This document shows positions 1 to 9,744 of a DNA stretch of 33,665 nt, piece by piece (the first letter of the stretch is position 1; each line of letters begins with the position of its first letter). A program made the translations under genes and the position numbers. The stretch spans positions 1-33,665 of the forward strand of contig JAOACF010000013.1 of assembly GCA_026417995.1 (NCBI GenBank). The letters run 5' to 3'. Source of the DNA: Negativicutes bacterium (GTDB lineage Bacteria > Bacillota > Negativicutes > Sporomusales > JAOACF01). The notes below the pieces were generated by a model, which was not told the DNA's origin, ran no database searches, and saw nothing but the letters and a program-made list of their open reading frames with translations.

Positions 1-17
1 ATGTGTATAAGAGACAG
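1..17 (+). other. Tn5/Nextera mosaic-end adapter remnant (artefact)
   Basis: The first bases, ATGTGTATAAGAGACAG, match the 3' 17 bases of the 19-bp Tn5 mosaic end used in Nextera tagmentation libraries. The match lies exactly at the sequence edge. It is therefore almost certainly untrimmed adapter, not genomic DNA. The open reading frame that appears to start here is an artefact of this sequence joined to the hppA leader. Confidence 0.93.
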
Positions 18-45
18 GGCCAGAGTTATGCACTAACCAGACAAC

Positions 46-94
46 AATCCTCCACAGGAAGATCCCGTTTGCGGGGTTCAGTGATCGGAGGATT
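46..94 (+). promoter_or_regulatory. Hairpin in the hppA 5' leader
   Basis: AATCCTCC (46-53) and GGAGGATT (87-94) form a perfect 8-bp inverted repeat. Inside it, CCCG (64-67) and CGGG (72-75) form a second short stem separated by two-sided internal loops. The structure lies 64 bases before the hppA start codon. No U-run follows, so it is not an intrinsic terminator. It could be a structured leader RNA or the terminator arm of something upstream. I could not match it to a known riboswitch. Confidence 0.35.
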
Positions 95-158
95 TGTATT
101 TGTGCGCTATTGTCAGACTCTTATCTTTTTTGCAACACTTAAGGAAGGGAGACCGTCA

Positions 159-2180
<2,022 letters not shown>

Positions 2181-2198
2181 GTCTTTTAAGTCTTTTGC

Positions 2199-2230
2199 GG
2201 AGGTACGGTTTATGCCGTATCTCCTTTTTT
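2199..2230 (+). terminator. Intrinsic terminator of hppA
   Basis: GGAGGTACGG (2199-2208) pairs with CCGTATCTCC (2215-2224) over 10 bp with one G-U pair. The loop is six bases and six Ts follow (2225-2230). It begins 18 bases after the hppA stop codon and separates hppA from the next promoter. Confidence 0.9.
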
Positions 2231-2243
2231 ACACAGCGTAAAA

Positions 2244-2280
2244 TTCATAAAATTGGCGAATAATGGTATAATGATACCAT
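2244..2280 (+). promoter_or_regulatory. SigA-type promoter with palindrome over the -10 box
   Basis: TTCATA (2244-2249) and a perfect TATAAT (2267-2272) are spaced by 17 bp. The -10 box lies inside a perfect 7-bp inverted repeat, ATGGTAT (2263-2269) and ATACCAT (2274-2280), with four bases between. A repressor bound to this palindrome would block RNA polymerase. The promoter should drive the esterase, thioesterase and perhaps rnr. Confidence 0.65.
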
Positions 2281-2312
2281 GATACTTTACGTGAAACCAT
2301 GGAGGGTTGCTG

Positions 2313-3059
2313 TTGGCCATTATCAGAGGAGCCGAACCGTTTTTTCTTCCCGGGGGCGAGCATGGCGTTTTGGCCGTGCACGGTTTTACCGGCTCGCCCG
2401 CAGAAATGCGGCTGCTGGCTGATTACCTGCACCGTTTGGGGTATACTGTGCTGGGGCCGCGATTATGCGGACATGGCACAAGCGCGAAAGAGATGGCGGC
2501 AACGGCTTGGACCCACTGGTATAGCGCCGTGGAAGACGGCTATCATTATTTGCGTTCATTCTGCCAGGAGGTATCGGTCGTCGGTCTGTCAATGGGCGGC
2601 CTGCTGGCGCTCAAGCTGGCGAACGAGTATCCTGTTGCCAAGGTTGTAGCGATTGCCGCGCCCATTTATATTAAAGACCGGCGCTTGCCGCTGCTGCCGC
2701 TGTACCGGCTGTTCCGCAGCTATGTCGTGAAGGTGCGCAAACGGTTTGATGTTGACCCTATTTATTCGATAGGCTATGACGAAACGCCGCTATCAAGCCT
2801 GGCCAGTTTGCTGGAATTGATTAAACATGTCGCCAGGCAGCTTCCCGGGATTACCGCGCCGGCGCTGGTCATTCAGTCGCGCGCTGAGCATACCGTGCGT
2901 CCCGAAAGCGCGGAATTTATTTATAAGCGCTTGGGCAGCGGCGAAAAGAAAATTATCTGGCTGGAGAAATCCGGACATGTCGTCACGCTTGATTTGGAAC
3001 GCGAGGCGGTTTTTGAGCATATTGCCGCCTTTTTGGGAGGGGAGAATAAACATGGATGA
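2313..3059 (+). CDS. Alpha/beta hydrolase, Est30-like carboxylesterase
   Basis: This predicted soluble carboxylesterase of the Est30/monoacylglycerol-lipase type has 248 residues, the usual length. The oxyanion segment HGFTGSP is at 23-29. The nucleophile elbow GLSMGG places Ser93, and SGH near the C-terminus places His222. The acid residue expected as Asp in Est30 aligns with Glu192 here (AEHTVRPES), a conservative but unusual change. TTG at 2313 is preferred as start because GGAGGG (2301-2306) lies six bases upstream; an in-frame TTG at 2307 directly abuts the ribosome site. The physiological substrate is unknown. The 3' end overlaps the thioesterase gene by eight bases, so the two are probably translationally coupled. 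Confidence 0.85.
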   Translation: MAIIRGAEPFFLPGGEHGVLAVHGFTGSPAEMRLLADYLHRLGYTVLGPRLCGHGTSAKEMAATAWTHWYSAVEDGYHYLRSFCQEVSVVGLSMGGLLALKLANEYPVAKVVAIAAPIYIKDRRLPLLPLYRLFRSYVVKVRKRFDVDPIYSIGYDETPLSSLASLLELIKHVARQLPGITAPALVIQSRAEHTVRPESAEFIYKRLGSGEKKIIWLEKSGHVVTLDLEREAVFEHIAAFLGGENKHG

Positions 3060-3447
3060 GCGCAACCAAGGGTGCTTTGCCTGCGGCAAAAACAATCCTA
3101 TCGGCCTGAAATTAACTTTCCGTGAAGAAAATGACAGGTATATCAGTACATTCACTGCCGGGCCGGAACACCAGGGCTACGACAACATCGTCCACGGCGG
3201 TATTGTCAGTACGCTCCTCGACGAAATTACCGCCCGCTATATTTATCACAAAGGCTTAAACGCGGTGACCGCCCGCCTCGAAGTGCGTTTCCGGCATCCG
3301 ACCCCTGTCGGCCAGGAATTGACCATAACCGGCTGGGTTACCGGCCAGCGCGGCCGAATCTATGAACTGGCCGGCCAGGTCGCGCTGTCGGACGGAACGG
3401 TGACGGCGGAGGCGAAAGCCACCGTAGCTGTAATTAAGGATGTGTAA
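3052..3447 (+). CDS. Hotdog-fold thioesterase, PaaI-like
   Basis: This 131-residue protein has the hotdog thioesterase pattern: an N-terminal CFACGKNNPIGLKL segment and the helix region HGGIVSTLLDE, where His-Gly-Gly and the acidic residue form the usual acyl-CoA thioesterase site. Family members hydrolyse acyl-CoA thioesters in the cytoplasm as tetramers. The exact acyl substrate cannot be read from the sequence. GGGAGGGGAG sits seven or so bases before the ATG. It overlaps the esterase by eight bases and ends five bases before rnr, so the three genes look like one transcript. Confidence 0.85.
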   Translation: MDERNQGCFACGKNNPIGLKLTFREENDRYISTFTAGPEHQGYDNIVHGGIVSTLLDEITARYIYHKGLNAVTARLEVRFRHPTPVGQELTITGWVTGQRGRIYELAGQVALSDGTVTAEAKATVAVIKDV

Positions 3448-3452
3448 TTTAT

Positions 3453-5738
3453 ATGGACTTAAAAGAAAAAATCCTGGCGTTCATGCGCGAGGAGGCGTAC
3501 CGGCCGCTGGAGGCCGAGGACCTTGCCGCAGGGCTTGAATTAAAAGCCGCTGAACTCAAGGATTTTTGGCCGCTGCTGGCAGAACTGGAAGCAGAGGCCG
3601 CGATTATTAAAACCCGTTATGGCAAGTATGGCGTGCCCGAACGCATGAACCTTGTGGTCGGGCGCTTTGAAGCCAGCCGCAAGGGATTTGGGTTTGTCAT
3701 TCCCGATATTCCTGAAGAACCGGATGTTTATATAGCGGCGGACGCGAGCATGAACGCCATGCACAACGACCGCGTAGTCGCCCGCGTTCATCATCGCACG
3801 GTAGGGATGGGCAAAACGCGGGAGGGCGAGGTCATTCGCATTGTGCGGCGCGCCAATACCAAGATTGTCGGCACATTTGAAAGCGGCCGGCACTTTGGTT
3901 TTGTCATTCCCGACGATCCGCGCCTGGGGCAAGATATTTTCATTCCGCAAAACGAAATCAACGGCGCTAGGGATGGCTATAAAGTGGTAGCCGAAATTAC
4001 TCGCTGGCCTGAGAAAAAACGCAGCGCCGAAGGCAAGATCGCCGAGGTGCTGGGCAATCCCAATGACCCCGGCATTCAGATACTCGCGATCATTCGCAAT
4101 CATAATCTTCCCGCCGAGTTTCCGCCCGAGGTGGAGCGGGAAGTGCAAAAAATACCGGCGGCAGTGGGGGAGGAAGATATCAAAGGGCGGCGTGATCTGC
4201 GCGACCTGACGATTGTTACTATTGACGCCGAAGATGCCAAAGACCTAGATGATGCCGTGCATGTCGAGCGACTGAAAGGCGGCAGGTATCTCTTAGGTGT
4301 TCATATTGCCGATGTGAGCCACTATGTCAGGGAAGGCAGCGTGCTGGATAATGAGGCCAAGCTCAGGGGGACAAGCGTATATCTGGCAGACCGTGTGCTG
4401 CCGATGCTGCCCCATCAGCTATCCAACGGCATCTGCAGCTTGAACCCGCATACTGACCGGCTGACCATTTCGGCGCAGATGGAAATCAATGACAAGGGGC
4501 AAGTGGTGCGTTACGAGATATTTCCCAGTGTCATTCATGTCAAGCGGCGCTTATCCTATAATATCGTCCGCAGGATTCTGGCCGAGAATGACGAGAAACT
4601 GCGTCAGGAATACGCCGCACTGGTGCCGCATTTGGAAGAAATGGAACGACTCTGCCGCATCCTGCGCGAGCGCCGGATGCGACGGGGAGCGATTGACTTT
4701 GATTTTCCCGAACTTAAGGTTAAGCTTGACGACAATGGCAAACCAGTAGAGATCGTGAAACGAGTACGCTCGATTGCCGAGTCCATTATTGAGGAATTTA
4801 TGCTGGTGGCTAACGAAACGGTAGCCGAGCATATGTATAAACTGGGGGTGCCCTTTGTTTTCCGCGTGCATGAAGAACCCGAGCCGGAAAAAATGGAGCG
4901 GCTGGATAGCTTGCTGCACAACTTCGGTCAGGGTTTGAAGCAGGTGGACGAAGTGCCGCCGATGGTGCTGCAAAAAGTGCTCAGCCGCATCGCCGGCAGG
5001 CCTGAGGAGCGCATCATCAGCACAGTCATGCTCCGTTCCCTCAAGCAAGCCCGCTATGAAGCGGAAAATCTCGGCCATTATGGTTTGGCGGCCGAGTTTT
5101 ATACCCATTTTACCTCCCCCATCCGCCGCTATCCCGATCTGATCGTCCACCGGACGCTGCGGGAAACCTTCAAAAAGGGCGGCATGTCGGCCAAACGGCG
5201 CGAGCGTCTGGCGGCAATGCTGCCGGAAATTGCGCTGCATTCCTCCCAGCGCGAGCGGGCGGCGGCCGAAGCGGAACGCGAAACGGTCGACCTGAAAAAG
5301 GTCGAGTATATGGCGCAATTCCTGGGGGAAGAGTTTGACGGCATTATCAGCGGCGTTACCGCCTTTGGCATGTTTGTCGAACTGGAAAACGGCGTGGAAG
5401 GGTTGGTTCACGTCTCCGGCATGGATGACGATTACTACCAATATATTGAGGAGCAATACCTACTGCTTGGCGAGCGCACCAAAAAGGTATTCCGTCTGGG
5501 TGATCCGGTGCGGGTGCTGCTGACAAAAGTCAACGCCGCCGAGCGCAGCATAGATTTTAAGCTTATATCCGGCGGCATACCGGCGCGCGGGGTGCTGAAA
5601 AATCTGCCGGAGCGCGGCGCCAAGCGTCCGGCTAAGGGCAAGCCGAAAGGCAAACAGGCCGCTATAGCCCGCGACAAACCCCCAAAGCAAAAAAACGCCG
5701 GCGCAAAGCCGAAGCGGGCGAAGAAAAGAAATTATTGA
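3453..5738 (+). CDS. rnr: Ribonuclease R (3'-5' exoribonuclease)
   Basis: RNase R is a processive 3'-5' hydrolytic exoribonuclease that degrades structured RNA. In other bacteria it is recruited by SmpB-tmRNA to destroy nonstop mRNAs. The 761-residue protein shows an N-terminal winged-helix region (about 1-65), two cold-shock-like domains (RKGFGFVIPD at about 76-85 and GRHFGFVIPD at about 145-154), the RNB catalytic domain with DAEDAKDLDD (258-267) supplying the metal-binding Asp residues, an S1 domain (ISGVTAFGMFVELENGVEG), and a Lys/Arg-rich tail ending KPKRAKKRNY. The ATG at 3453 has only a distant AAGGA, so ribosomes may arrive by coupling from the thioesterase gene. Its position beside smpB and ssrA fits its role in trans-translation. 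Confidence 0.96.
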   Translation: MDLKEKILAFMREEAYRPLEAEDLAAGLELKAAELKDFWPLLAELEAEAAIIKTRYGKYGVPERMNLVVGRFEASRKGFGFVIPDIPEEPDVYIAADASMNAMHNDRVVARVHHRTVGMGKTREGEVIRIVRRANTKIVGTFESGRHFGFVIPDDPRLGQDIFIPQNEINGARDGYKVVAEITRWPEKKRSAEGKIAEVLGNPNDPGIQILAIIRNHNLPAEFPPEVEREVQKIPAAVGEEDIKGRRDLRDLTIVTIDAEDAKDLDDAVHVERLKGGRYLLGVHIADVSHYVREGSVLDNEAKLRGTSVYLADRVLPMLPHQLSNGICSLNPHTDRLTISAQMEINDKGQVVRYEIFPSVIHVKRRLSYNIVRRILAENDEKLRQEYAALVPHLEEMERLCRILRERRMRRGAIDFDFPELKVKLDDNGKPVEIVKRVRSIAESIIEEFMLVANETVAEHMYKLGVPFVFRVHEEPEPEKMERLDSLLHNFGQGLKQVDEVPPMVLQKVLSRIAGRPEERIISTVMLRSLKQARYEAENLGHYGLAAEFYTHFTSPIRRYPDLIVHRTLRETFKKGGMSAKRRERLAAMLPEIALHSSQRERAAAEAERETVDLKKVEYMAQFLGEEFDGIISGVTAFGMFVELENGVEGLVHVSGMDDDYYQYIEEQYLLLGERTKKVFRLGDPVRVLLTKVNAAERSIDFKLISGGIPARGVLKNLPERGAKRPAKGKPKGKQAAIARDKPPKQKNAGAKPKRAKKRNY

Positions 5739-5803
5739 TTTTACGCCGCATAAATCATGCGCAATAGCTTCGACATGCCGATATTATACTTTTGCGGCTG
5801 CCG

Positions 5804-5832
5804 TTGACGCAAGCTATAAGATGATATATCAT
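5804..5832 (+). promoter_or_regulatory. SigA-type promoter of smpB
   Basis: TTGACG (5804-5809) and TATCAT (5827-5832) are separated by 17 bp, each matching five of six consensus bases. The smpB start codon lies 39 bases downstream of the -10 box. No clear terminator for rnr was seen between 5739 and 5803, so read-through from rnr is possible as well. Confidence 0.7.
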
Positions 5833-5871
5833 AAATAATACGCGATATACTGCGTATGGTGGTGATTTCCG

Positions 5872-6348
5872 GTGGCCGACCCTAAAAAAAGCGGCATCAA
5901 AATAGTCGCGGAAAACCGCAAAGCCCGGCATGATTATCATATTCACGAAACATACGAAGCAGGCATGGTGCTTACCGGCACGGAAGTCAAATCGTTGCGC
6001 GCCGGCAGAGCCAACCTGAAAGACAGCTATGCCCGTGTTGACAACGGCGAACTGATGCTGCACAACATGCATATCAGCCCCTACGAGCAGGGCAACCGGT
6101 TTAACCACGAACCGTTGCGCACCCGCAAACTGCTGATGCACCGGTACGAGATCAACAAGCTTATCGGCAAAACCAAAGAAAAGGGATATACCCTGGTGCC
6201 GCTTAAGCTTTACTTTACCCGCGGCAAAGCCAAACTTGAACTGGGACTGGCGTCAGGCAAGCACAGCTATGACAAGCGGGACGCACTCGCTGAACGCGAT
6301 GCCAAGCGCGATATGGAGCGTGCGCTGCGCGATCGTCAAAGGGAATAA
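5872..6348 (+). CDS. smpB: SsrA-binding protein SmpB
   Basis: SmpB binds the tRNA-like domain of tmRNA, promotes its alanylation and delivers it to stalled ribosomes. The 158-residue product is of typical length. It contains the SmpB core [20 protein letters not shown], with [18 protein letters not shown] just after, the PYEQGN motif, and the basic C-terminal tail with YDKRD and repeated Arg/Lys that enters the mRNA channel. The GTG start at 5872 is preceded by GGTGGTGAT at suitable spacing, and the encoded [10 protein letters not shown] is a usual SmpB beginning. The tmRNA gene follows 100 bases later, and rnr precedes it. Confidence 0.97.
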   Translation: MADPKKSGIKIVAENRKARHDYHIHETYEAGMVLTGTEVKSLRAGRANLKDSYARVDNGELMLHNMHISPYEQGNRFNHEPLRTRKLLMHRYEINKLIGKTKEKGYTLVPLKLYFTRGKAKLELGLASGKHSYDKRDALAERDAKRDMERALRDRQRE

Positions 6349-6352
6349 TTGT

Positions 6353-6381
6353 TTGCGGAAAAATATTTTCTATGATATAAT
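6353..6381 (+). promoter_or_regulatory. Promoter of ssrA
   Basis: TTGCGG (6353-6358), a 17-bp spacer and a perfect TATAAT (6376-6381) lie directly after the smpB stop codon. Transcription would start near 6388 and give a tmRNA precursor with a leader of about 60 bases to be removed by RNase P. Confidence 0.65.
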
Positions 6382-6392
6382 ATTAATAAGCT

Positions 6393-6420
6393 GCCGCAGC
6401 GTATTTGCGAGCGCTGCGGC
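6393..6420 (+). promoter_or_regulatory. Stem-loop in the pre-tmRNA leader
   Basis: GCCGCAGCG (6393-6401) and CGCTGCGGC (6412-6420) form a perfect 9-bp stem with a ten-base loop. It lies between the predicted ssrA promoter and the mature tmRNA 5' end at 6449. There is no U-run, so it is a poor terminator for smpB. It may shape precursor processing or insulate smpB mRNA from its 3' side. Confidence 0.5.
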
Positions 6421-6448
6421 CCTTCCAATGATCACCGGCCTAGAACAT

Positions 6449-6793
6449 GGGGGTGTACTGGTTTCGACAGGGGTAGTTGTGGCATAGGTAGCGAGCCGGG
6501 GTTCCATCAGCCCGTAATACGGTGGGTTAAAGTAATCGCAAACGAAGAATACGCTTTAGCAGCTTAATGCTAACGTCCTACTCACTCTCCTCCCACGGAC
6601 TGGGATAGGGCGTCACTTAGTGGGATACCTGAGGGTCAATTCTCGGAGGCCCGACTGGGAACCTTATCGAGATAGCTTGCGCGAAGCCCGTCTGTAGGCG
6701 TCAAGTGAGCGAAATCTAAACTGCAGACTGCGCTCGGAGAAGCCTTTGTGGCGATACCTTTGGACAGGAGTTCGACTCTCCTCACCTCCACCA
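6449..6793 (+). ncRNA. ssrA: Transfer-messenger RNA (tmRNA)
   Basis: The gene encodes the RNA that rescues stalled ribosomes and adds a degradation tag. The 5' end GGGGGTG (6449-6455) pairs with CACCTCC (6783-6789), followed by an encoded ACCA end (6790-6793), giving a 345-nt molecule. The conserved TGGTTTCGACAGG lies near the 5' end, and the T-arm reads GGAGTTCGACTCTCC. The tag frame begins at the resume codon GCA (6538) and reads ANEEYALAA, stop at 6565-6567. The C-terminal ALAA is the usual ClpXP/ClpAP degron. The one-piece, non-permuted arrangement is clear from the terminal pairing. Confidence 0.97.
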
Positions 6794-6799
6794 TGCAAA

Positions 6800-6869
6800 T
6801 CCTACTTGAAATGACACGGCAAGCCTCGTCCGCCGGGACAAAACCGGCGACGAGGCTTGTTTAGTAGGA
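6800..6869 (+). terminator. Composite hairpin downstream of ssrA, probable terminator
   Basis: CAAGCCTCGTC plus CGCCGG (6820-6836) pairs with CCGGCGACGAGGCTTG (6844-6859), a 16-bp stem with a single bulged base and a seven-base loop. It is followed only by TTT (6860-6862), a weak tail. An outer perfect 7-bp pairing joins TCCTACT (6800-6806) to AGTAGGA (6863-6869). The position seven bases after the tmRNA 3' end suits termination and 3' processing. Confidence 0.7.
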
Positions 6870-7138
6870 GAAGGTATGTATGACATATAGTTTATCCAGT
6901 TACTTTTGTGAGTAAATTTTCACAAATTCCTATTCTTTGTCGAAAAAAATAATGATTGTGCGATAAATTGGCATAAACTGCAGGATTTTAGTGCTAAATG
7001 TCGTATGTCCTGTTGAAACTGGATGAAATTGTCCCCGGCCAAGTGGAATGAGCAGTCTCCAGTTCTAATTAATTTATTGTTATTTACCGCGGACAAAAAT
7101 TGATTGGTTTTATAAGATGTCATTGGGGGGGGAATTCA
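6870..7138 (+). other. AT-rich gap upstream of the chemoreceptor gene
   Basis: This 269-base gap holds no credible gene. Two short stems can be drawn, CAGGA/TCCTG around 6982-7013 and AACTGG/CCAGTT around 7018-7063, so a structured leader for the chemoreceptor mRNA is possible. I found no convincing SigA, SigD or Sig54 promoter. A run of eight Gs at 7125-7132 just before the start codon may act as ribosome site and could be a slippage-prone tract. Confidence 0.4.
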
Positions 7139-9169
7139 ATGTTAATCGGAAAAAGCATCAGAGCACGGCTGACTTTCGTAATGGCCATACTCCTGATCGG
7201 TTCTCTCAGCCTTATGGCCGGCGTCAGCTACTATTTCTCTCAACAGGCTTTGTCCGCAAGTGTCGACGAGACGGCAAGAGCCATAGGTGCGGATTATTCC
7301 AGTAAACTACAGTCAACTATCGAAAAGTTGGTCATCCAATTGGAGGATCTTGCGAGCATCCAGCGTATGCGCACCGCAAACGATCCCCAACAAATCATGG
7401 AAGCCATGAAGGAAGCCCATAAGCGAATCGGTCAGTTCGACTATCTGATGCACATGGATCTTAACGGTTTTGCCCGCCGCACAAATGGTACGGCGGATGA
7501 CTTAAGCAGTAGAGAGTACTTCAAACGGGCTGTGGCTACCCAAAGGCCGGTGGTGTCAGAGCCGTTGTTGGTAAAAGGAACCGGCAAGCTATCGGTGAAC
7601 ATCGCAGTACCGATCCTTGACAACGGAGTTCTCAAAGGGGTGGTTGTCGGCAATCTGCCGCTGGACACTATCAACAAGATGGTTTCCCAGATCTATTTTT
7701 TGCAAACAGGATATGGCGTACTGGTAGACGATGGGGGAACAGTCCTGTCTCACCCGAAAAAACCTGAAATTAACGGTAAACTGAGCTTTGCGGAAAAAAC
7801 AGTCAATCCGGAGATCAAGCTAGAAGTCAAAGAATTGGACGATCGGCTGATAAATCTTTTCAAACAGACGGTGGAACAAGGTAAGCAGGTGACGGGGTAC
7901 TACCGTTTTCTGAGTGGGGAACAATTGGCAATCGCCACCCCTATCGATTTGCCCGGTCAGCGCTGGGTGCTGTTTGTAACCGCGCCTGAGGCAGAAACCA
8001 AGGTAGCGGTGCGGACTATGGGCTGGACGATGTTGGGAGTTGCAATCTTGGCGATCGTGATTGCAAGCTTCTTTGTGTCACTTATCAGCGGCAAGTTCGC
8101 TAAACCCATTGTCCGCATGCGGGATGAGGCGGCGGCGCTGGCGGACGGTGACCTGAGCATGCGGCAGATTGAGGCAACCGGACAAGACGAGCTGGGACAG
8201 TTGGCGAAGAGCTTCCAATCAATGCTCAACAATCTACGTGATATCGTGAGCCAGGTACAACACAACGCTGATCAGGTGGCTGCCGCTTCCGAGGAGCTGA
8301 CTGCTAGTGCCGAGCAGTCGGCGCAAGCAGCCAACTCGGTGGCCGTTTCTATCTCGGATGTGGCGGCTGGCGCAACAGCGCAATTAGCTGCGGCCGACGA
8401 AACCTTGGCTGTGGTGGAGCAGATGTCGGCAGCTATTCAGCAGATGGCTGCAAGTGCCAATCAGGTTGCCGCCCAGTCGGCCCAGGCTGCTGCGAAGGCA
8501 AAGGATGGCGGAACAGCAGTGGAAAGAGCGGTCGATCAGATGGCCAATATTGAAGACACCGTAAATACGTCAGCAGCGATGGTAGCTAAGCTGGGTGAGC
8601 GGTCTAAGGAAATTGGCCAGATCGTAGACTCTATCTCTGGTATCGCCGGACAGACTAATCTGCTTGCTCTTAACGCTGCCATCGAGGCTGCGCGGGCGGG
8701 GGAACAGGGACGAGGTTTCGCGGTGGTAGCGGAGGAAGTGCGGAAGCTTGCCGAGCAATCTCGGGATGCGGCCAAGAAGATCGCGGAATTAATTAAGGAA
8801 ATCCAGGAAGACACCGAGAAAGCAGTCATAGCAATGAATGACGGCACTAGAGAGGTCAAGACGGGCGCCGAGGTAGTCAATGCTGCCGGAATTGCCTTCC
8901 GGGAAATTGCGGATCTGGTAACACAAGTATCGGGCCAGGTCAGGGATATTTCGGCTACCATCCAACAAACAGCTGCGGGTAGCCAACAGATTGTGAGGTC
9001 GGTTCAGAGGATTGATAAACTAAGCAAAAAATCAGCAGACGAGGCCCAGGGTGTTTCGGCGGCTACCGAGGAGCAACTGGCTTCCATGGAGGAAATCGCC
9101 ACCTCCAGCGAGGCATTATCGAAGCTGGCACAGGATCTTCAGGGGGCTGTAGCCAAATTTCGGTTATAG
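7139..9169 (+). CDS. Methyl-accepting chemotaxis protein with dCache sensor
   Basis: This 676-residue chemoreceptor should sense a small ligand outside the membrane and control the CheA kinase. TM1 lies at about residues 10-30 ([18 protein letters not shown]). A double-Cache-type extracellular domain spans about 35-285 and includes [10 protein letters not shown] and an [10 protein letters not shown] segment. TM2 is at about 300-322, followed by a HAMP linker ([19 protein letters not shown]). The cytoplasmic methylation and signalling region follows, with the hairpin tip [20 protein letters not shown] and the flanking [18 protein letters not shown]. The ATG at 7139 is preceded by a G-rich ribosome site. 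No other chemotaxis gene is nearby, so it is an orphan receptor; the ligand is unknown, although dCache receptors often bind amino acids or organic acids. A strong terminator follows. Confidence 0.95.
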   Translation: MLIGKSIRARLTFVMAILLIGSLSLMAGVSYYFSQQALSASVDETARAIGADYSSKLQSTIEKLVIQLEDLASIQRMRTANDPQQIMEAMKEAHKRIGQFDYLMHMDLNGFARRTNGTADDLSSREYFKRAVATQRPVVSEPLLVKGTGKLSVNIAVPILDNGVLKGVVVGNLPLDTINKMVSQIYFLQTGYGVLVDDGGTVLSHPKKPEINGKLSFAEKTVNPEIKLEVKELDDRLINLFKQTVEQGKQVTGYYRFLSGEQLAIATPIDLPGQRWVLFVTAPEAETKVAVRTMGWTMLGVAILAIVIASFFVSLISGKFAKPIVRMRDEAAALADGDLSMRQIEATGQDELGQLAKSFQSMLNNLRDIVSQVQHNADQVAAASEELTASAEQSAQAANSVAVSISDVAAGATAQLAAADETLAVVEQMSAAIQQMAASANQVAAQSAQAAAKAKDGGTAVERAVDQMANIEDTVNTSAAMVAKLGERSKEIGQIVDSISGIAGQTNLLALNAAIEAARAGEQGRGFAVVAEEVRKLAEQSRDAAKKIAELIKEIQEDTEKAVIAMNDGTREVKTGAEVVNAAGIAFREIADLVTQVSGQVRDISATIQQTAAGSQQIVRSVQRIDKLSKKSADEAQGVSAATEEQLASMEEIATSSEALSKLAQDLQGAVAKFRL

Positions 9170-9302
9170 CAATGATACAAAGAATGTTCCGCCTTGTTGG
9201 CGACAGAACTTCTTCGCCCAATTTGGAGAGGTTTGTAGGCCCGTAGCGCCTGTTTCCCAGGCAGAGAGGCTATTGATCACACCGGTTTAGTGGTATTTGC
9301 AG

Positions 9303-9380
9303 AAAACATGGGGAAAGGGATATTGTTTTCGTGGTTTTTTCAAACCCGAAACACAATCCCTTTCCCCGTGTTTTTTTTTT
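9303..9380 (+). terminator. Long intrinsic terminator after the chemoreceptor gene
   Basis: AAACATGGGGAAAGGGAT (from about 9304) pairs with ATCCCTTTCCCCGTGTTT (ending about 9373) with a G-U pair and one bulge. An inner stem, TTTCGTGGTTT with AAACCCGAAA, extends the hairpin toward the centre. Ten Ts lie at 9371-9380. The gap 9170-9302 before it holds no gene I can recognise. Confidence 0.9.
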
Positions 9381-9398
9381 AGGGAAATTACGCTCAGG

Positions 9399-9430
9399 CT
9401 GCCGATACAGTGGATTATCGGCAGTCTTTT
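9399..9430 (+). terminator. Second terminator-like hairpin
   Basis: CTGCCGATA (9399-9407) and TATCGGCAG (9416-9424) form a perfect 9-bp stem with an eight-base loop, followed by TCTTTT (9425-9430). It stands 19 bases after the larger terminator and may be a back-up terminator. It is upstream of the small membrane-protein gene. Confidence 0.6.
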
Positions 9431-9540
9431 GCATTATTTTTTGCAGTTAAAGTAATGCTATTGAGTAGATGTGGAAAAAATCGTTAAAAAGAATAAGCGC
9501 TTGAGAGATGGCAACATGTATTAAGGAGAACTTAAGATGG

Positions 9541-9744
9541 ATGATATCGATGTTTAACATAATAACCGGGCCGCTCAAACCGTCCTTTGCTGTACTGCTT
9601 ATCTTGGTCGGCCTATACTCGCTAGTCATTAACGCCAAGCATGAAACAAAGAGGAACTTTATGCGCTCCGCTAAATTTGCCCGCATCGCCGGGTGGTGCT
9701 ACATCATCGGGGGAGCATGTATACTGGTAATATCCTGGCTTTAG
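9541..9744 (+). CDS. Small two-helix membrane protein of unknown function
   Basis: The product is about 67 residues from the ATG at 9541 (an ATG at 9550 is also possible). It has two hydrophobic segments, FAVLLILVGLYSLVI and CYIIGGACILVISWL, joined by a short basic loop containing KHETKRNFMRSAKFAR. This predicts a small inner-membrane hairpin with a cytoplasmic positive loop. AAGGAG (9523-9528) serves as ribosome site with a slightly long spacer; an out-of-frame ATG at 9537 would give only six codons. Similar small proteins occur in spore-forming Firmicutes, but I cannot name a function. The gene ends inside the stop region of gerAC on the other strand. Confidence 0.65.
   Translation: MISMFNIITGPLKPSFAVLLILVGLYSLVINAKHETKRNFMRSAKFARIAGWCYIIGGACILVISWL

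Noticed and set aside
3-158. N-terminal extension of hppA by 52 residues
   Set aside because: It starts in adapter sequence, lacks family similarity, and the ATG at 159 has a good ribosome site.
4551-5456. 301-residue antisense reading frame inside rnr
   Set aside because: It is a codon-bias shadow of RNase R, rich in His/Gln/Phe and without recognisable motifs.
6969-6983. Sig54-like TGGCAT...TGCA sequence before the chemoreceptor
   Set aside because: GG and GC elements are separated by eight bases instead of the required ten.
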